DNA from: Janthinobacterium lividum
GTDB lineage: Bacteria; Pseudomonadota; Gammaproteobacteria; Burkholderiales; Burkholderiaceae_D
DNA length: 64,000 bases
Assembly: GCF_034424625.1 (NCBI RefSeq)
Contig: NZ_CP139976.1
Coordinates: 434,001 to 498,000, forward strand
Direction: 5' to 3'
The notes below the pieces were generated by a model that did not search any database, was not told the DNA's origin, and was given only the letters and a program-made list of their open reading frames with translations. The translations under genes were made by a program, and so were the position numbers. This document shows positions 28,731-38,534 of this stretch, piece after piece. Position 1 is the stretch's first letter; the number at the start of each line of letters is the position of its first letter.

Positions 28731-29420
28731 TCAGCCGCCCAGTTTTTCCAGGCGATAACCGTAGCTGTAGACGGGCACCAGCCTGTAGCCGTGTTCCGGT
28801 TTCAGCTGCAGCTTGTTGCGCACGCGCGAGACGTGGGTATCCATGGTGCGCGAAGGCAAGGCCGTGTCGCGCTGCCACACGGCTTCGTGGATGTAGGCGC
28901 GCGACAGGGGACGGCCCAGGTTGCGGAAAAACAGCAGCGCCAGGGCGAATTCCTTGTGCGTCACGTCCAGCACTTCGCCATCGCGCAGCAGGCGGCCGGG
29001 GCGGGTTTCAAATGTGTAATGACCGAATTGCAAGTATTCCGCGCCATTCTGGGCCGGGTAGGCCACGCGCAGCAGCGCCTGGGTGCGCAAGGTCAGCTCG
29101 CTGCGCCGCAGGGGCTTGATCATGTAGTCGTCGGCGCCTGCCGTCATGCCCGCCACCACGTCGTCTTCGCCGGAACTGTTGGTCATAAACAACACGGGTG
29201 CCTTGGGCGCCAGTTTTTCCCGGGCTCGGCGCAAGACTTCTGCACCGTCCAGATCGCTCACATGCCAGTCGAGGATGAGCATGTCGCAACTGTCCTTGCG
29301 CAGTTGCCCCAGCATGTCCTTGGCACTTTGAAACTCGTGGCAAGCGTGGCCGGCGGCGGTGAGCACCTGGCAGATCAGTTCTGCCTGGCTATGGTCGCTA
29401 TCGAGTACGGCAATTCGCAT
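28731..29420 (-). CDS. OmpR-family response regulator (orphan)
   Basis: A 229-residue regulator: receiver domain with Asp7, Asp9, phospho-acceptor Asp51 (LILDWHVSD), Thr (FMTNSSG) and Lys (IKPLRR), followed by an OmpR/PhoB winged helix (about 130-225) with SRTMDTHVSRVRNKL as recognition helix. No histidine kinase lies next to it, so its partner must be elsewhere. It sits directly upstream of hemA on the same strand, and read-through into the haem operon is possible. Confidence 0.92.
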   Translation of the reverse strand: MRIAVLDSDHSQAELICQVLTAAGHACHEFQSAKDMLGQLRKDSCDMLILDWHVSDLDGAEVLRRAREKLAPKAPVLFMTNSSGEDDVVAGMTAGADDYMIKPLRRSELTLRTQALLRVAYPAQNGAEYLQFGHYTFETRPGRLLRDGEVLDVTHKEFALALLFFRNLGRPLSRAYIHEAVWQRDTALPSRTMDTHVSRVRNKLQLKPEHGYRLVPVYSYGYRLEKLGG

Positions 29421-29589
29421 AATTGGCTGGAGTGTGTAGCAACAAACAGACGGTCCGCTCTGCTTATCGTAATGTTAAGGAATGCTCAAGTGAAATATAA
29501 CAGAGATTGCAACTGTGTCCAGTGAAATCGGCAGCTGAGGCCTTTACGTTACACTTGTTCATCTACCCCCTACTCGCGGAGAAACGGCC

Positions 29590-30093
29590 ATGTCAGACAA
29601 GAGCACTACCGATTGGACACTGATACCGGGCAGTCGTGCCGAAATCGAGCAAGTGCGCGAGCGTTGCCGGCGCCTGGTGCAGCGGCGTGCCATGATGTCG
29701 GCGGGCGCTTCGGCCATTCCCATTCCCGGCATCGACCTGATGTCGGATGTCGGTCTGTTTTCCATGCTGATCAACGATATCAACCACGAATTCGGCCTCA
29801 CGCCCGAGCAGATCGAGCGCCTCAACCCGCAGTTCAAGATGATGGCCTACCGCGCGGCGGTGGGCATGGGCGGCATGTTGGTGGGAAAGCTGGTATCGCG
29901 CGAACTGATCCTCCACCTGCTCAAGCGCAGTGGCGTCAAGATTGCCACCAAGCAGGTGGCGCGCTTCGTGCCGTTTGCCGGACAGGCGGTGGCGGCAGCC
30001 ATCGGCTACGCCGTATTCCGCCAGATCGGCAACCAGCACGTGAACGCCTGCGCCGCGGTGGCGCAGGAATTGCTCACGGTCAGGCCGGATTAA
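29590..30093 (+). CDS. Hypothetical protein with hydrophobic DUF697/YcjF-like segment
   Basis: A 167-residue protein with two hydrophobic stretches. The block SAGASAIPIPGIDLMSDVGLFSMLINDI and the late FVPFAGQAVAAAIGYAVFRQIG resemble the PIPG...G(A/Q)..A...Y pattern of DUF697-type membrane-associated domains found in YcjF and some GTPase-linked proteins. No GTPase domain is present. Probably membrane-associated; function unknown. It converges with minE with only three bases between the stops, so any terminator must lie inside the opposing gene. Confidence 0.65.
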   Translation: MSDKSTTDWTLIPGSRAEIEQVRERCRRLVQRRAMMSAGASAIPIPGIDLMSDVGLFSMLINDINHEFGLTPEQIERLNPQFKMMAYRAAVGMGGMLVGKLVSRELILHLLKRSGVKIATKQVARFVPFAGQAVAAAIGYAVFRQIGNQHVNACAAVAQELLTVRPD

Positions 30094-30096
30094 CGC

Positions 30097-30348
30097 TTAG
30101 GCGTCCGGCAGCACGACGTTGACGTCGAGCACCTCCAGGTTGCCCTGGCGGTCCAGCGAAATCTTGATGTCGTCGGCATTGACCTTGGTGTACTTGGAAA
30201 TGACGGCGATCAATTCCTTGTGCAGGGCGGGCAGGAAGTCCGGACCATCGCGTCCGCTGCGTTCGCGGGCGATGATGATCTGCAGGCGTTCCTTGGCCGC
30301 GGTGGCCGTCTTCGGCTTGGGGGGGAACAGGAAAGAAAGCAAGGCCAT
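30097..30348 (-). CDS. minE: Cell division topological specificity factor MinE
   Basis: An 83-residue protein that stimulates MinD ATPase and drives pole-to-pole oscillation. The N-terminal membrane-targeting segment ([15 protein letters not shown]), the MinD-binding helix ([14 protein letters not shown]) and the C-terminal dimerisation domain ([21 protein letters not shown]) are all present. It begins one base after the minD stop. Confidence 0.96.
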   Translation of the reverse strand: MALLSFLFPPKPKTATAAKERLQIIIARERSGRDGPDFLPALHKELIAVISKYTKVNADDIKISLDRQGNLEVLDVNVVLPDA

Positions 30349-30349
30349 A

Positions 30350-31165
30350 TCACTTCGCCCCAAAAATGCGCTGGAGTAATCCAGGCTTTTCATAGTTGGT
30401 AAAGCGCAACTCGACATCTTCGCCGAGGAAACGCGAGACCACGTCTTCATAGGCTTGCGCCACGTCCGTGCCCGTGAAATGGATGGCCGGATTGCCCTGG
30501 TTCGAGGCGGCCAGCACTTGCTCCGATTCCGGAATGATCCCCACCAGCGGGATGCGCAGGATTTCCTGCACGTCCTGGTAGGACAGCATTTCATCCGATT
30601 CCACGCGTTTCGGCGAGTAGCGGGTGATCAGCAGATGTTCCTTGACGGGCTCGCCGCCCGTCTGCGCGCGGCGCGACTTGGCTTGCAGGATGCCCAGGAT
30701 GCGGTCCGAATCGCGCACCGACGACACTTCCGGGTTGGTGACGATGATGGCTTCGTCGGCAAACGTCAGCGCCATCAGCGCGCCATGCTCGATACCGGCC
30801 GGCGAATCGCAGATGATGAACTCGAAACCCATGTTGATCAGGTCGTTCAACACGCGTTCCACGCCTTCTTCCGACAAGGCATCCTTGTCGCGCGTTTGCG
30901 AGGCGGGCAGGATGAACAGGTTGTCGCAGTGCTTGTCCTTGATCAGGGCCTGGTTCAGCGTTGCTTCCTTGTTGATCACATTGATCAGGTCGTAGACGAC
31001 GCGGCGTTCGCAACCCATGATCAGGTCGAGGTTACGCAGGCCCACGTCGAAGTCGAGCACGGCTGTCTTGTGGCCGCGCATGGCCAGGCCAGTGGAAAAA
31101 CTGGCGCTAGAGGTCGTCTTGCCGACACCGCCCTTGCCGGACGTCACAACAATAATTCTTGCCAC
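30350..31165 (-). CDS. minD: Septum site-determining ATPase MinD
   Basis: ParA-type ATPase that binds the inner membrane in its ATP form and recruits MinC. The 271 residues contain the deviant Walker [10 protein letters not shown] (residues 10-18), switch [12 protein letters not shown], switch II DSPAGIE and the C-terminal amphipathic membrane-targeting helix ([10 protein letters not shown]). It is the middle gene of minC-minD-minE, 37 bp after minC. Confidence 0.97.
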   Translation of the reverse strand: MARIIVVTSGKGGVGKTTSSASFSTGLAMRGHKTAVLDFDVGLRNLDLIMGCERRVVYDLINVINKEATLNQALIKDKHCDNLFILPASQTRDKDALSEEGVERVLNDLINMGFEFIICDSPAGIEHGALMALTFADEAIIVTNPEVSSVRDSDRILGILQAKSRRAQTGGEPVKEHLLITRYSPKRVESDEMLSYQDVQEILRIPLVGIIPESEQVLAASNQGNPAIHFTGTDVAQAYEDVVSRFLGEDVELRFTNYEKPGLLQRIFGAK

Positions 31166-31202
31166 AAATAATCCTTTTCAGATATCTCTTGAATTGTGCA
31201 GC

Positions 31203-31958
31203 TTAAGAGCGGTTCACGGGAGTGACCGGATTGACAGAGTGTATATCGATTCTGTCGCCAGCCAAACGAATTTGCGCGGGTCCGCGCGCCATTTCCGCAG
31301 GGAAACCATCCTCGAACGTGCGGTACACGCCGGCGATCGAGACCAGTTCCGGTTCCATGGCCAGCGCGAAGATGCGCGCCTGGGCATTGCCCGAGGCGCC
31401 GGCCAGCGCGCGGCCGTACAGCGAGGAATACACGTGGATGCTGCCGTCGGCGATGATTTCAGCGCCATTGTTGACGACGGCGGTGATGATCAGGTCGCAG
31501 CCGCGCGCATAAATGCGCTGGCCGGCGCGCACGGGCGTGTCGATCACCATCACCTGTGCGTCGGCGCCCGACTGGGCGGCGGCCGTGGGCGTATCCTTGG
31601 GGCCATCCTTGGGCGGCGCATCGTCGCGCGTCTTGCCGCTGTCGAGGCTCAAGCCTTGCGCCAGGATGGCGTCATGCATGTCGGCCGGCGCATTGCGCAC
31701 GGCGACGGCATTCAAGCGGTATTTTTTCAGCAGGGCCACGAGGGCGGCCCAGTCGATGGGCACGCCGCCGGGCGGCAAGGCCGCCACGTCCAGCACGGCC
31801 AGGTCATCCTCGAAAAAGTCGGCCACGCCTCCCGTCATGTCGCGCAAGGCGGCATCGAGTGCCTGCGTATCGGCGCTATGCAGAATGGCGGAGACAGCAA
31901 CGACGGTGGAAATCTTGATTTCGATAGGCTTCTGCGACGGGCTTTTGGACATAAACAT
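31203..31958 (-). CDS. minC: Septum site-determining protein MinC
   Basis: Inhibitor of FtsZ ring assembly at the poles. The 251 residues have an N-terminal FtsZ-inhibiting domain (about 10-110), a variable linker with KDGPKDTPTAAA, and the C-terminal beta-helix (VIDTPVRAGQRIYARGCDLIITAVVNNGAEIIADGSIH...GRALAGASGN) that dimerises and binds MinD. An ATG two codons later is an alternative start. First gene of the min operon. Confidence 0.95.
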   Translation of the reverse strand: MFMSKSPSQKPIEIKISTVVAVSAILHSADTQALDAALRDMTGGVADFFEDDLAVLDVAALPPGGVPIDWAALVALLKKYRLNAVAVRNAPADMHDAILAQGLSLDSGKTRDDAPPKDGPKDTPTAAAQSGADAQVMVIDTPVRAGQRIYARGCDLIITAVVNNGAEIIADGSIHVYSSLYGRALAGASGNAQARIFALAMEPELVSIAGVYRTFEDGFPAEMARGPAQIRLAGDRIDIHSVNPVTPVNRS

Positions 31959-32098
31959 TTATCAAAGTGAAACTGCGGCAGGCCAGATGTTCCGTACGGC
32001 AACAATGGGAGCAGTAAATTTCTTGCATTCTACTGCAAAAAAATCAGCATCAGGGGCCTGGCGCGTGCTATTCCGCAGGGCAACACCTACTTCATGTC

Positions 32099-32139
32099 AA
32101 AAAAAACGGACGGCGCCCCGGAAAACCGGTGCGCCGCCC
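32099..32139 (-). terminator. Rho-independent terminator of metE
   Basis: On the minus strand a GC-rich stem (GGGCGGCGCACCGG with CCGGGGCGCCGTCC, one mismatch) with a TTTT loop is followed by eight T, 38 bp after the metE stop. Confidence 0.9.
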
Positions 32140-32176
32140 TGAAAGCAGCCCTGCATGCGGCCTGGGTAGGCCTATG

Positions 32177-34501
32177 TCATGCCGCCGCGCGCATCTGCTG
32201 CGCCGCCGCGACCATATTTTTTAAAGCCGCCTCCGTTTCCGCCCAGCCCCGCGTTTTCAGGCCGCAGTCCGGGTTGACCCATAAATTGGCTGGCGGAATG
32301 ACCGTACTGGCTTTTTGCAGCAATTTCACCATGTCGAGAGTCGAGGGGAGGCGCGGCGAGTGGATGTCGTACACGCCGGGGCCGATTTCGTTCGGATACT
32401 GGAACTGGCCAAAACCCTTCAGCAGTTCCATGTCGGAGCGACTCGTCTCTATCGTGATGACGTCGGCGTCCATGGCGGCGATCTGCGGCAGGATGTCGTT
32501 GAACTCGGCATAGCACATGTGGGTGTGGATCTGCGTCGTGTCGCTGACGACGGACGCGGCGATGCGGAAGGCGCGCGTGGCCCAGTCCAGATAGGCGTCC
32601 CACCGGCCGCGGCGCAGCGGCAAGCCTTCGCGAATAGCCGGCTCGTCGATCTGGATGATGCCGATGCCGGCCGTTTCCAGGTCTTGCACCTCGTCGCGGA
32701 TGGCCAGGGCCAGCTGCAGCGCCGTCGTGGCGCGCGGCTGGTCGTCGCGCACGAACGACCATTGCAGGATCGTGACCGGGCCCGTCAGCATGCCCTTCAC
32801 CGGTTTATGCGTCAGGCTTTGCGCATGCACCGTCCATTCGACGGTCATGGCGGTGGGGCGCTGCACGTCGCCGTAAATCACGGGCGGCTTCACGCAGCGC
32901 GAGCCGTACGATTGCACCCAGCCGTGGCGCGTGAGGATAAAGCCGTCCAGTTGCTCGCCGAAGTATTCGACCATGTCGTTGCGTTCCGCTTCGCCATGCA
33001 CGAGCACGTCCAGGCCCAGCGCTTCCTGGCGGCTCACGGCGTGGGCGATCTCGGCGCGCATCTGCTGTTCGTAGTCGTTCACAGCCAGTTCGCCTCGCTT
33101 GAAACTGGCGCGGGCGGCGCGGATGGCCGTCGTCTGCGGGAAGGAACCGATGGTCGTCGTCGGGAAGTCGGGCAGTTGCAAACGCGCGCGCTGCATGGCC
33201 TGGCGCTGCGGGAAGCTGGAATCGCGGCGGTCGACGGTGGGCGTGAGCGCTTGCAGGCGCTGCGCCACTTGCGGGCGGTGCACGCGGGGACTGGCACGGC
33301 GGCGGGCGATAGCCAGGCGAGACGCGGCCAGCGCGGCATCATCGGGACGGCCTGCGAGCGCGCCCTTGAGGACGGCGATTTCGGACAGTTTTTCCGTGGC
33401 GAACGCCAGCCAGCTCTGGATGTCACCATCGAGCTCCGTCTCGGCCGCCAGGCTGAACGGCACGTGCAGCAGGGAGCACGACGGCGCCAGCCACAGGTGG
33501 CCGTTGCGTTTGGCCGCCAGCGGCTGCAGTACGGCCAGGGCCGCGTCGAGGTCGGTGCGCCAGATATTGCGGCCATCGACGATACCGACCGACAAGACTT
33601 TATGCGCGGGCAGCCAGTCCGTCACGCTGATCAATTCATGCGGCGCGCGGATGCCGTCCACATGCAGGCCGGCCACGGGCAGGCGGCACGTCAGGCTGAG
33701 GTTTTCTTCCAGCGGCGAGAAATACGTGGCCAGCAGGATATTTATACCCACCTGGTTCAGCTGCCAGTAGGCGCTTTCGAAGGCACTGCGCCACGCACCA
33801 GGCAAGTCGAGGCCCAGGATCGGCTCGTCGAGCTGCACCCATGCCACGCCTTGCTGTTTCAGGCGGTCGAGCAGGGCGCCGTAGACGGGCAGCAATTGTT
33901 CCAGCAGGGCCAGGCGGTCGAAGCTTGACTCGCCGGGCGTCTTTTCCTTGCCCAGCCAGAGGAAGGTGAGGGGGCCGATCAAGGCCGCCTTGACCTGGTG
34001 GCCCAGCGCCTGCGCTTCGGCCACTTCCGCCAGCAGGCGCTCGCAAGCGAGAGAAAACCGGGTCTGCGGCGACAATTCGGGCACCAGGTAATGGTAATTG
34101 GTGTCGAACCACTTGGTCATTTCCAGCGCGGCAGTGCCGGCGGCGTGTGCATGGTGTGCGTGGCTGCAGCCGGCATGGGCGGCGTGCGTGTCTGCGCCGC
34201 GCGCCATGGTGAAATAGCGTGACAGCGGCGACTGCTCTGGCGCGAAGCAGAAACGGGCCGGTTCGCAGCCCAGCAGCTGGATATGGTTGGCCACCTGGTC
34301 GTAAAAGGCGAAGTCGCCCACGGTAACGTAGTCGAGACCGGCGTCCCTTTGCAGGGCCCAGTGGCGCGCCCGCAGTTGCCGGCCCGTCGCTTCCAGGGCC
34401 GCCTCGGACAGCTCGCCGCGCCAGTGGCTTTCCAGCGCCAGTTTCAATTCACGCGCGGCGCCGATGCGGGGAAAGCCAAGGATGTGGGTGTGCACGGTCA
34501 T
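32177..34501 (-). CDS. metE: Cobalamin-independent methionine synthase
   Basis: 5-methyltetrahydropteroyltriglutamate-homocysteine methyltransferase, the last step of methionine synthesis without B12. The 774 residues form two barrel domains; the N-terminal [22 protein letters not shown] and C-terminal zinc-site segments [12 protein letters not shown] (His and Cys) and [10 protein letters not shown] (Cys) are diagnostic. The ATG chosen gives the standard MetE N-terminus; a longer frame would cross the metR promoter and start. It is divergent from metR with a MetR-type box between them. The 118-bp gap leaves no room for a cobalamin riboswitch. Confidence 0.96.
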   Translation of the reverse strand: MTVHTHILGFPRIGAARELKLALESHWRGELSEAALEATGRQLRARHWALQRDAGLDYVTVGDFAFYDQVANHIQLLGCEPARFCFAPEQSPLSRYFTMARGADTHAAHAGCSHAHHAHAAGTAALEMTKWFDTNYHYLVPELSPQTRFSLACERLLAEVAEAQALGHQVKAALIGPLTFLWLGKEKTPGESSFDRLALLEQLLPVYGALLDRLKQQGVAWVQLDEPILGLDLPGAWRSAFESAYWQLNQVGINILLATYFSPLEENLSLTCRLPVAGLHVDGIRAPHELISVTDWLPAHKVLSVGIVDGRNIWRTDLDAALAVLQPLAAKRNGHLWLAPSCSLLHVPFSLAAETELDGDIQSWLAFATEKLSEIAVLKGALAGRPDDAALAASRLAIARRRASPRVHRPQVAQRLQALTPTVDRRDSSFPQRQAMQRARLQLPDFPTTTIGSFPQTTAIRAARASFKRGELAVNDYEQQMRAEIAHAVSRQEALGLDVLVHGEAERNDMVEYFGEQLDGFILTRHGWVQSYGSRCVKPPVIYGDVQRPTAMTVEWTVHAQSLTHKPVKGMLTGPVTILQWSFVRDDQPRATTALQLALAIRDEVQDLETAGIGIIQIDEPAIREGLPLRRGRWDAYLDWATRAFRIAASVVSDTTQIHTHMCYAEFNDILPQIAAMDADVITIETSRSDMELLKGFGQFQYPNEIGPGVYDIHSPRLPSTLDMVKLLQKASTVIPPANLWVNPDCGLKTRGWAETEAALKNMVAAAQQMRAAA

Positions 34502-34585
34502 GATGTCATCGAGATTTAATGTGAATGCGCTAGAGTGTGCGGCAACTTGGTCTATAATCAAAACGAAACATTTTGCCGAATAACA

Positions 34586-34598
34586 TGAAAATAATTCA
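34586..34598. promoter_or_regulatory. MetR-type operator between metE and metR
   Basis: TGAA-AATAA-TTCA matches the E. coli MetR consensus TGAA-N5-TTCA exactly. It is 22 bp before the metR start and 85 bp before the metE start. That placement fits activation of metE and autoregulation of metR; the regulatory direction is inferred from the family. Confidence 0.7.
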
Positions 34599-34619
34599 CG
34601 TACATCCCCCATTTTCCCG

Positions 34620-35528
34620 ATGCTAGAAATCCGCCACCTGCGCACCCTGAGTGCCCTGCGTTCGTCCGGCAGCCTGGTGCGCGCCGCGCAGCTGCTCAAC
34701 CTGACCCAGTCGGCCCTGTCGCACCAGATCCGTTTGCTGGAAGAGCGCTACCAGGCGCCCCTGTTCGAGCGCAAGTCGATGCCGATCGCCTTTACGGCCA
34801 CGGGCAGCCGTCTCTTGGCCCTGGCGGACAAGCTGCTGCCCGAGATCGAACTGGCCGAGCGCGACGTGGCGCGCCTGTCGCAAGGCGACAAGGGGCAGTT
34901 GCGCGTGGCGCTCGAATGCCATACCTGTTTCGATTGGCTCATGCCCGTGATGGATGCGTTTCGCCAGCGCTGGCCGGAGGTGGAAATCGACCTGGTCTCC
35001 GGCTTTCACAGCGAACCGGCGGACTTGCTGCGCTCGGGCGAGGCGGACCTCGTGATCGGTTCGCCATATGGCCCCGATTTCACCGTGTTTCCCCTGTTCC
35101 GCTTTGAAATGCTGGTGGTGATGGCGCAGAAGCACCGGCTGCAGGCGCAGCGCCGGCTGGTGGCGGCCGACTTTACGGGCGAGACCCTGATCACCTATCC
35201 CGTGCCGGAAGAGCGTATCGACCTGATCCGCGAAGTGCTGCGGCCGGCCGGCATCCAGTTTGAACGCCGCATGGCGGAATTGACGGTCGCCGTGCTGCAA
35301 CTGGTGGCGAGCCGGCGCGGCATCGCCGCGTTGCCGAACTGGGCTATCAAGAATTATGTCGATTACGATTATGTGGTGGCGCGCCCGGTGGGCGAGCACG
35401 GCTTGTGGAGCGACCTGTATGTCTCCGTGCCTGATCATCTGCAGGACAAGGCGTATGTGCGCGATTTCGTCAGCGTGATACGCGAGCAGTGCGCGGCCTC
35501 GCTGGACGGTATCAAGTTGTTGTCCTGA
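34620..35528 (+). CDS. metR: LysR-family regulator MetR
   Basis: Homocysteine-responsive regulator of methionine synthesis. The 302 residues have the N-terminal LysR winged helix ([33 protein letters not shown]) and the effector domain with the MetR-type [23 protein letters not shown] segment. Identity as MetR rests on that segment together with its divergent pairing with metE and the TGAA-N5-TTCA box between them. Confidence 0.93.
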   Translation: MLEIRHLRTLSALRSSGSLVRAAQLLNLTQSALSHQIRLLEERYQAPLFERKSMPIAFTATGSRLLALADKLLPEIELAERDVARLSQGDKGQLRVALECHTCFDWLMPVMDAFRQRWPEVEIDLVSGFHSEPADLLRSGEADLVIGSPYGPDFTVFPLFRFEMLVVMAQKHRLQAQRRLVAADFTGETLITYPVPEERIDLIREVLRPAGIQFERRMAELTVAVLQLVASRRGIAALPNWAIKNYVDYDYVVARPVGEHGLWSDLYVSVPDHLQDKAYVRDFVSVIREQCAASLDGIKLLS

Positions 35529-35564
35529 TCAACGTTGAGTTGGAAACAAACCAACAGCAAAGCT

Positions 35565-35606
35565 TGATAAATATCAAGGTTCAGCAATGAACCACCGCTT
35601 ACAGTT
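35565..35606 (+). promoter_or_regulatory. FNR-type box and -10 element of the phasin promoter
   Basis: TTGAT-AAAT-ATCAA (35565-35578) is a perfect match to the FNR/Anr consensus TTGAT-N4-ATCAA. A TACAGT (35601-35606) follows at a distance that puts the expected start point near 35613, about 41.5 bp from the box centre, the class II FNR arrangement. There is no good -35 box apart from the FNR site, as expected for such promoters. Confidence 0.6.
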
Positions 35607-35656
35607 GAGTACTGTGCGGCGCAACATGCACCGCCATCAAATTGGAGAGGAACACT

Positions 35657-36142
35657 ATGTTTTCATTTTCCGAGCAATGGGCACTGGCCGGCAAGGCCCT
35701 GGTGGAAGCACAATTGATCAGCGCGCAAGCGTATGCCCAGGCCGCTGTCGACAGCGGCGCCAGCGTGCTGGACTTGCAGATCGATGCGGCCCGCGCGGCG
35801 CTGGCCGCCGCTACGGTGGCGGGCAATCAGCTGCTGTCCGTGAAGGATCCGCAAGCGCTGCTGGAACTGTCGCGCACGCAGTCGCAACTGGCCATTGAAC
35901 GCATCGGTGCATATGGCCGCCAGGCAAAGGATGTTGCCCAAGAAACCCAGGAGAAATTCGACACTGTGACAAAGGGTGAGTTTGCTGCATCGCGTCAAAA
36001 ATTTGGCGAGCTGGTGCAGGTGGTAAAGCAAACGCCTGTGCCCCTGATTATTCCCTTCAATAATTTTCTAAAAACCACTTTCGGCGGCGCCGATGAAGGG
36101 TATGATAAAAATAAAAATACGCGTCCTGCTCGCCAGGCGTAA
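35657..36142 (+). CDS. Phasin family protein
   Basis: A 161-residue amphipathic, largely helical protein that coats polyhydroxyalkanoate granules. The Phasin_2-type pattern is visible: [30 protein letters not shown] at the start, a helix rich in Ala/Gln ([32 protein letters not shown]), and a short C-terminal tail. The ATG follows a GGAGAGGAA site; an in-frame TTG at 35642 lies within that site and is rejected. It precedes phaA and phaB, which supports a role in polyhydroxybutyrate storage. No PHA synthase gene is in the window. Confidence 0.9.
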   Translation: MFSFSEQWALAGKALVEAQLISAQAYAQAAVDSGASVLDLQIDAARAALAAATVAGNQLLSVKDPQALLELSRTQSQLAIERIGAYGRQAKDVAQETQEKFDTVTKGEFAASRQKFGELVQVVKQTPVPLIIPFNNFLKTTFGGADEGYDKNKNTRPARQA

Positions 36143-36355
36143 GCGTGTTGCGGCCCGGCAGCGGCTATCCGCCGCGCCAGGCCGCCCGCCGCCACCGCAA
36201 GCAGGCTGTCATCGCCGCCGCCTGCGGTGCGGCGCTGGAACTGCGGCGCGTGCCGCGCTAGAATGAAACGCAGCTTGCTGTGTCTTCCCGGATACTCATT
36301 GGATTGTATTAACACCTTGACCTTGGCCCTCGTGGCCTGCTTATCGGAGAAATAA
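36143..36355. other. Intergenic region between phasin gene and phaA
   Basis: The first 120 bp are very GC-rich and can be read as a 37-codon open frame from a TTG without a ribosome site; I do not believe it is a gene. The last 90 bp are more AT-rich and probably hold the phaA promoter. Confidence 0.35.
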
Positions 36356-37534
36356 ATGGATGATGTCGTAATCGTGGCCGCCGGCCGTACCGCAGTCGGC
36401 AAATTCGGTGGCAGTCTGGCCAAGATTCCTGCGTCCGAACTGGGCGCGCATGTAATCAAGGGCTTGCTGGCACAAACCGGCATCGACCCGAACCTGATCG
36501 GCGAAGCGATCCTGGGCCAGGTGCTGACGGCTGCCGTCGGCCAGAACGCCGCGCGCCAGGCCGTCATCAAGGCTGGCCTGCCCAGCTCGATCCCGGCATT
36601 CACCATCAACAAGGTATGCGGCAGCGGCCTGAAGGCCACGCACCTGGCGGCGCAAGCGATCAAGTGCGGCGACGCCAACATCATCATCGCCGGCGGCCAG
36701 GAAAACATGAGCGCCTCGCCGCACGCGATGAACGGCTCGCGCGACGGTTTCCGCATGGGCGACTTCAAGATGATCGACACCATGATCGTCGACGGCCTGT
36801 GGGACGTGTACAACCAGTACCACATGGGCATCACGGCGGAAAACGTCGCCAAGAAATACGAAGTGACGCGCGCCGAGCAGGATGAATTCGCGCTGCAGTC
36901 GCAACTGAAAGCGGAAGCGGCGCAAAAAGCGGGCAAGTTCAAGGATGAAATCCTGCCGCTGGAAATCGCCAATAAAAAAGGCACCGTGGTCTTCGACAGC
37001 GACGAATACATCAAGCCCGGTTCGACCCTGGAATCGCTGGCCGGCCTGCGCCCCGCGTTCGCCAAGGATGGCACCGTCACGGCCGGCAACGCGTCCGGCC
37101 TGAACGACGGCGCCGCCGCCGTGATCATGATGTCGGCCTCGCAAGCGAAAGAACTGGGCTTGAAGCCGCTGGCGCGCATCAAGGCCTACGCTTCGTCGGG
37201 TCTGGACCCGGCCGTCATGGGCATGGGCCCCGTCTCCGCATCGCGCCTGTGCCTGAAAAAAGCCGGCTGGACGCATGAAGAGCTGGACCTGATGGAAATC
37301 AACGAAGCGTTTGCCGCGCAAGCGATTGCCGTCAACAAGGAAATGGGCTGGGATACCAGCAAGATCAACGTGAACGGCGGCGCGATTGCCATCGGCCACC
37401 CGATCGGCGCGTCCGGCGCGCGCATCCTGGTCACCCTGATCCACGAAATGATCCGCCGCGACGCCAAGAAAGGCCTGGCCGCATTGTGCATCGGCGGCGG
37501 CATGGGTGTCGCCCTCGCAATTGAGCGTGATTAA
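36356..37534 (+). CDS. phaA: Acetyl-CoA C-acetyltransferase (beta-ketothiolase)
   Basis: Condenses two acetyl-CoA to acetoacetyl-CoA, or cleaves it. The 392 residues carry the three catalytic residues at standard positions: Cys88 (NKVCGSG), His348 ([13 protein letters not shown]) and Cys378 (ALCIGGGMG). Its location beside the phasin gene and phaB indicates the biosynthetic, PHB-forming role, though AtoB-like degradation is biochemically possible. A GGAGA site precedes the ATG. A hairpin with T4 follows, so phaB has at least partly separate transcription. Confidence 0.93.
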   Translation: MDDVVIVAAGRTAVGKFGGSLAKIPASELGAHVIKGLLAQTGIDPNLIGEAILGQVLTAAVGQNAARQAVIKAGLPSSIPAFTINKVCGSGLKATHLAAQAIKCGDANIIIAGGQENMSASPHAMNGSRDGFRMGDFKMIDTMIVDGLWDVYNQYHMGITAENVAKKYEVTRAEQDEFALQSQLKAEAAQKAGKFKDEILPLEIANKKGTVVFDSDEYIKPGSTLESLAGLRPAFAKDGTVTAGNASGLNDGAAAVIMMSASQAKELGLKPLARIKAYASSGLDPAVMGMGPVSASRLCLKKAGWTHEELDLMEINEAFAAQAIAVNKEMGWDTSKINVNGGAIAIGHPIGASGARILVTLIHEMIRRDAKKGLAALCIGGGMGVALAIERD

Positions 37535-37596
37535 TCGCTGACACCGAACTTGGGCCGTTACGCGCAATGCGTGGCGGCCTGGTCCGGTGCAGTACG

Positions 37597-37617
37597 CCGC
37601 CGTCACGCGGCGGTTTT
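37597..37617 (+). terminator. Hairpin with T4 between phaA and phaB
   Basis: Six-bp GC stem CCGCCG/CGGCGG with a five-base loop followed by TTTT, 62 bp after phaA. Short T run, so termination may be partial. Confidence 0.6.
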
Positions 37618-37676
37618 GGATTGCTTTCATTAAATAATTAACTTTTTAGCAATAGAACGACACTGAGGGGATGAAA

Positions 37677-38417
37677 ATGGCAAGAGTTGCATTGGTAACT
37701 GGTGGCATGGGTGGTCTGGGCGAAGCGGTGTGTTTCAAGCTGGCCGCGCTCGGCTATCGCGTGGTGACCACATATTCCCCAGGCAATCCGAAGGTCGCGG
37801 AATGGCTGGCGTCGACCAAAGACATGGGTTACGACTTCAAGGCATATCCGTGCGACGTGGCCGACTACGATTCGGCGGCTGCCTGCGTGGCGGCCGTGGA
37901 AGCGGAAATCGGTCCTGTCGACGTGCTGGTGAATAACGCCGGCATCACGCGCGACATGACGTTCAAGAAGATGGACAAGCCGAACTGGGATGCCGTGATG
38001 GGCACCAACCTCGATTCCGTCTTCAACATGACCAAGCCCGTCTGCGACGGCATGGTGGAACGCGGCTGGGGCCGCATCATCAATATCTCGTCCGTGAATG
38101 GCCAGAAGGGCGCCTTCGGCCAGACCAACTATTCGGCCGCGAAAGCCGGCATGCATGGTTTCACCAAGTCGCTGGCGCTGGAAGTGGCGCGCAAGAACGT
38201 CACCGTCAACACCATCTCGCCAGGCTACATCGGCACCAAGATGGTCATGGCGATTCCGCAGGAAGTGCTCGACAGCAAAATCATCCCGCAAATTCCGATG
38301 GCGCGCCTGGGCAAGCCGGAAGAAGTGGCCGGCCTGGTCGCTTACCTGGCTTCCGATGAAGCCGCGTTCGTCACGGGCGCCAACATCTCGATCAACGGCG
38401 GCCAGCACATGTCGTAA
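37677..38417 (+). CDS. phaB: Acetoacetyl-CoA reductase
   Basis: NADPH-dependent short-chain dehydrogenase that makes (R)-3-hydroxybutyryl-CoA, the PHB precursor. The 246 residues equal the length of Cupriavidus PhaB. Visible are the cofactor motif TGGMGGLG, NNAGITRDMTF, catalytic Ser139, Tyr152 and Lys156 (NISSVNGQKGAFGQTNYSAAK) and the terminal INGGQHMS. The second of two nearby ATGs is chosen because the TGAGGGG ribosome site abuts the first one. A strong terminator follows. Confidence 0.95.
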   Translation: MARVALVTGGMGGLGEAVCFKLAALGYRVVTTYSPGNPKVAEWLASTKDMGYDFKAYPCDVADYDSAAACVAAVEAEIGPVDVLVNNAGITRDMTFKKMDKPNWDAVMGTNLDSVFNMTKPVCDGMVERGWGRIINISSVNGQKGAFGQTNYSAAKAGMHGFTKSLALEVARKNVTVNTISPGYIGTKMVMAIPQEVLDSKIIPQIPMARLGKPEEVAGLVAYLASDEAAFVTGANISINGGQHMS

Positions 38418-38437
38418 TCGGTATTGAGGTCAAACAA

Positions 38438-38463
38438 AAAGACAGCTGCGGCTGTCTTTTTTT
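38438..38463 (+). terminator. Rho-independent terminator of phaB
   Basis: Nine-bp stem AAAGACAGC/GCTGTCTTT with a TGCG loop and a run of T, 20 bp after the phaB stop. Confidence 0.92.
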
Positions 38464-38534
38464 ATGCTTGCCAGCAAAACAAGGTGATCGCCGGATTTGC
38501 CTTAGAATCAGCATTTCTCCACTGCACTATTTCC

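Noticed and set aside
34502..34619. Cobalamin riboswitch before metE
   Set aside because: Only 118 bp separate metE and metR, and no B12-box-like sequence is visible.
36149..36262. Small 37-codon frame after the phasin gene
   Set aside because: TTG start without ribosome site, Arg/Ala/Pro-rich composition expected by chance in GC-rich spacer.
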